Assembly: GCA_016703265.1 (NCBI GenBank)
Contig: JADJCK010000004.1
Location: 62,001-126,000 of the forward strand
Source of the DNA: a bacterium
GTDB taxonomy: Bacteria; Krumholzibacteriota; Krumholzibacteriia; LZORAL124-64-63
DNA length: 64,000 nucleotides
Reading direction: 5' to 3'
In this document: positions 63,496 to 64,000 of the stretch, in pieces
Layout of the letters: every line of letters begins with the position of its first letter
Numbering within the stretch: position 1 is the first letter of the stretch
Translations under genes and position numbers: made by a program
The notes under the pieces: model-generated
The model's database searches: none
Told to the model about the DNA's origin: nothing
Seen by the model: only the letters and a program-made list of their open reading frames with translations

Positions 63496-64000
63496 TCATC
63501 GCATCCGCTCCGCGTCCAGCGGGCTCCGCACCCCCCGCCCTCCCTTGTTCAGCACGTGGGTGTAGATCATCGTCACCGACACGTCGTTGTGCCCGAGCAG
63601 CTCCTGGATGGTGCGGATGTCGCTGCCCGCCTCGAGCAGGTGGGTGGCGAACGAGTGGCGCAGCGTGTGGCAGCCGGCGGGCTTGGTCAGGCCGGCGTCT
63701 CGGCGGGCGTGGCGCACCGCATGCTGGATGACCGTCTCGTGCAGGTGATGGCGCCGCAGCTCACCCGTTTCCGCGTGCCGATAGATGCGCGTGGCCGGGA
63801 ACACCCACTGCCAGGCCAGGTCGCGAATAGCGGCGTGGTTCTTCGTCGCCATGGCACCGGGCAGTTCCACGCAGCCGGCACCCGCCGCGAGGTCGGCTTC
63901 GTGCTGGCGACGGACGAACGCGATCTGCTCGCGCAACGCGGCCCGGGTGCGCTCCGGCAGCGGCACCCGGCGGTCCTTGTCGCCCTTGCCCTGGCGAACA
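63496..64000 (-). CDS. intI: integron integrase (partial, C-terminal part)
   Basis: 168 C-terminal residues; the gene continues past the window end. Tyrosine-recombinase box II is complete: HTLRHSFATHLLEAGSDIRTIQELLGH with Arg, His and His, and the nucleophile Tyr in VTMIYTHVL. Between patches II and III it has the integron-specific insertion (LAWQWVFPATRIYRHAETGELRRHH), and it ends GGRGVRSPLDAERMR like IntI proteins. It is transcribed towards the array, in the same direction as the cassettes, unlike class 1-type integrons. Confidence 0.95.
   Translation of the reverse strand, partial: VRQGKGDKDRRVPLPERTRAALREQIAFVRRQHEADLAAGAGCVELPGAMATKNHAAIRDLAWQWVFPATRIYRHAETGELRRHHLHETVIQHAVRHARRDAGLTKPAGCHTLRHSFATHLLEAGSDIRTIQELLGHNDVSVTMIYTHVLNKGGRGVRSPLDAERMR

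Larger units (their letters stand above)
44608..64000 (-). mobile_element. chromosomal integron with inverted integrase (right end beyond window)
   Basis: Comprises intI (from 63496), two toxin-antitoxin remnants, candidate attI (62201) and 18 cassettes running left to 44608. The orientation of the attC sites was deduced from the two extra bases on the minus-strand 5' arm (AGCTTGCAGCAGACGAAG against AGCTTCAGCAGCGAAG), which correspond to the L'' arm. Cassette genes are all on the minus strand, consistent with this. Older cassettes may extend to 42.45 kb. Confidence 0.9.

Overview
The window comes from a GC-rich (by eye about two-thirds G+C), Gram-negative, motile bacterium, probably uncultured. 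Outer-membrane OmpA proteins with thrombospondin-type-3 repeats, many lipoproteins, a Ser/Thr kinase fused to a TolB-like propeller, a dockerin-like tail, DUF4397 and fasciclin proteins suggest the FCB superphylum or a neighbour (Krumholzibacteriota, Eisenbacteria or Gemmatimonadota-like). That placement is inference; there is no rRNA or other phylogenetic marker here.

Region 1 (1-29.4 kb) is ordinary chromosome on both strands. It holds two chemotaxis receptors, a hybrid histidine kinase with a CxxCH-bearing periplasmic domain, two OmpA-family proteins, a VOC/GNAT/NUDIX run, a B12-dependent CarH-like repressor next to an SRPBCC gene and a fasciclin gene (with matching 11-bp direct repeats at both promoters), an adaptor-permease-ATPase efflux operon, proline dehydrogenase, AqpZ, and a large kinase-propeller protein.

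Region 2 (29.4-44.6 kb) is about 25 mostly small genes, all on the minus strand. Many encode lipoproteins, beta-barrels or small membrane proteins, including three related small lipoproteins (one frameshifted), SugE, GrpB, a nitrilase and RidA. One eroded attC-like palindrome (42.45 kb) suggests that at least part of this run descends from integron cassettes.

Region 3 (44.6-64 kb) is a chromosomal integron. The integrase gene (63.5 kb to the window end, partial) points in the same direction as the cassettes, so attI lies beyond its 3' end (about 62.2 kb) and not at its 5' end: an inverted-integrase layout. Leftward from attI, about 18 cassettes follow, nearly all ending in one conserved ~98-bp attC family; two cassettes carry different attC types. 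Cassettes encode secreted proteins and lipoproteins of unknown function, a HigBA module with its own leaderless promoter, a HepT-MntA module, a VOC protein and a TIMP-like protein. One cassette gene was broken by an IS256-family element that was itself interrupted by an IS66-family element; both have exact 8-bp target duplications. A degraded higBA and an orphan brnA lie between intI and attI.

The most unusual signal is a short C-terminal tag, [ST]WGx[VL]K[AS]x[FY]R ending exactly at the C-terminus. It is shared by otherwise different signal-peptide-bearing cassette proteins and is encoded by different codons, which suggests a protein-level sorting or anchoring signal.
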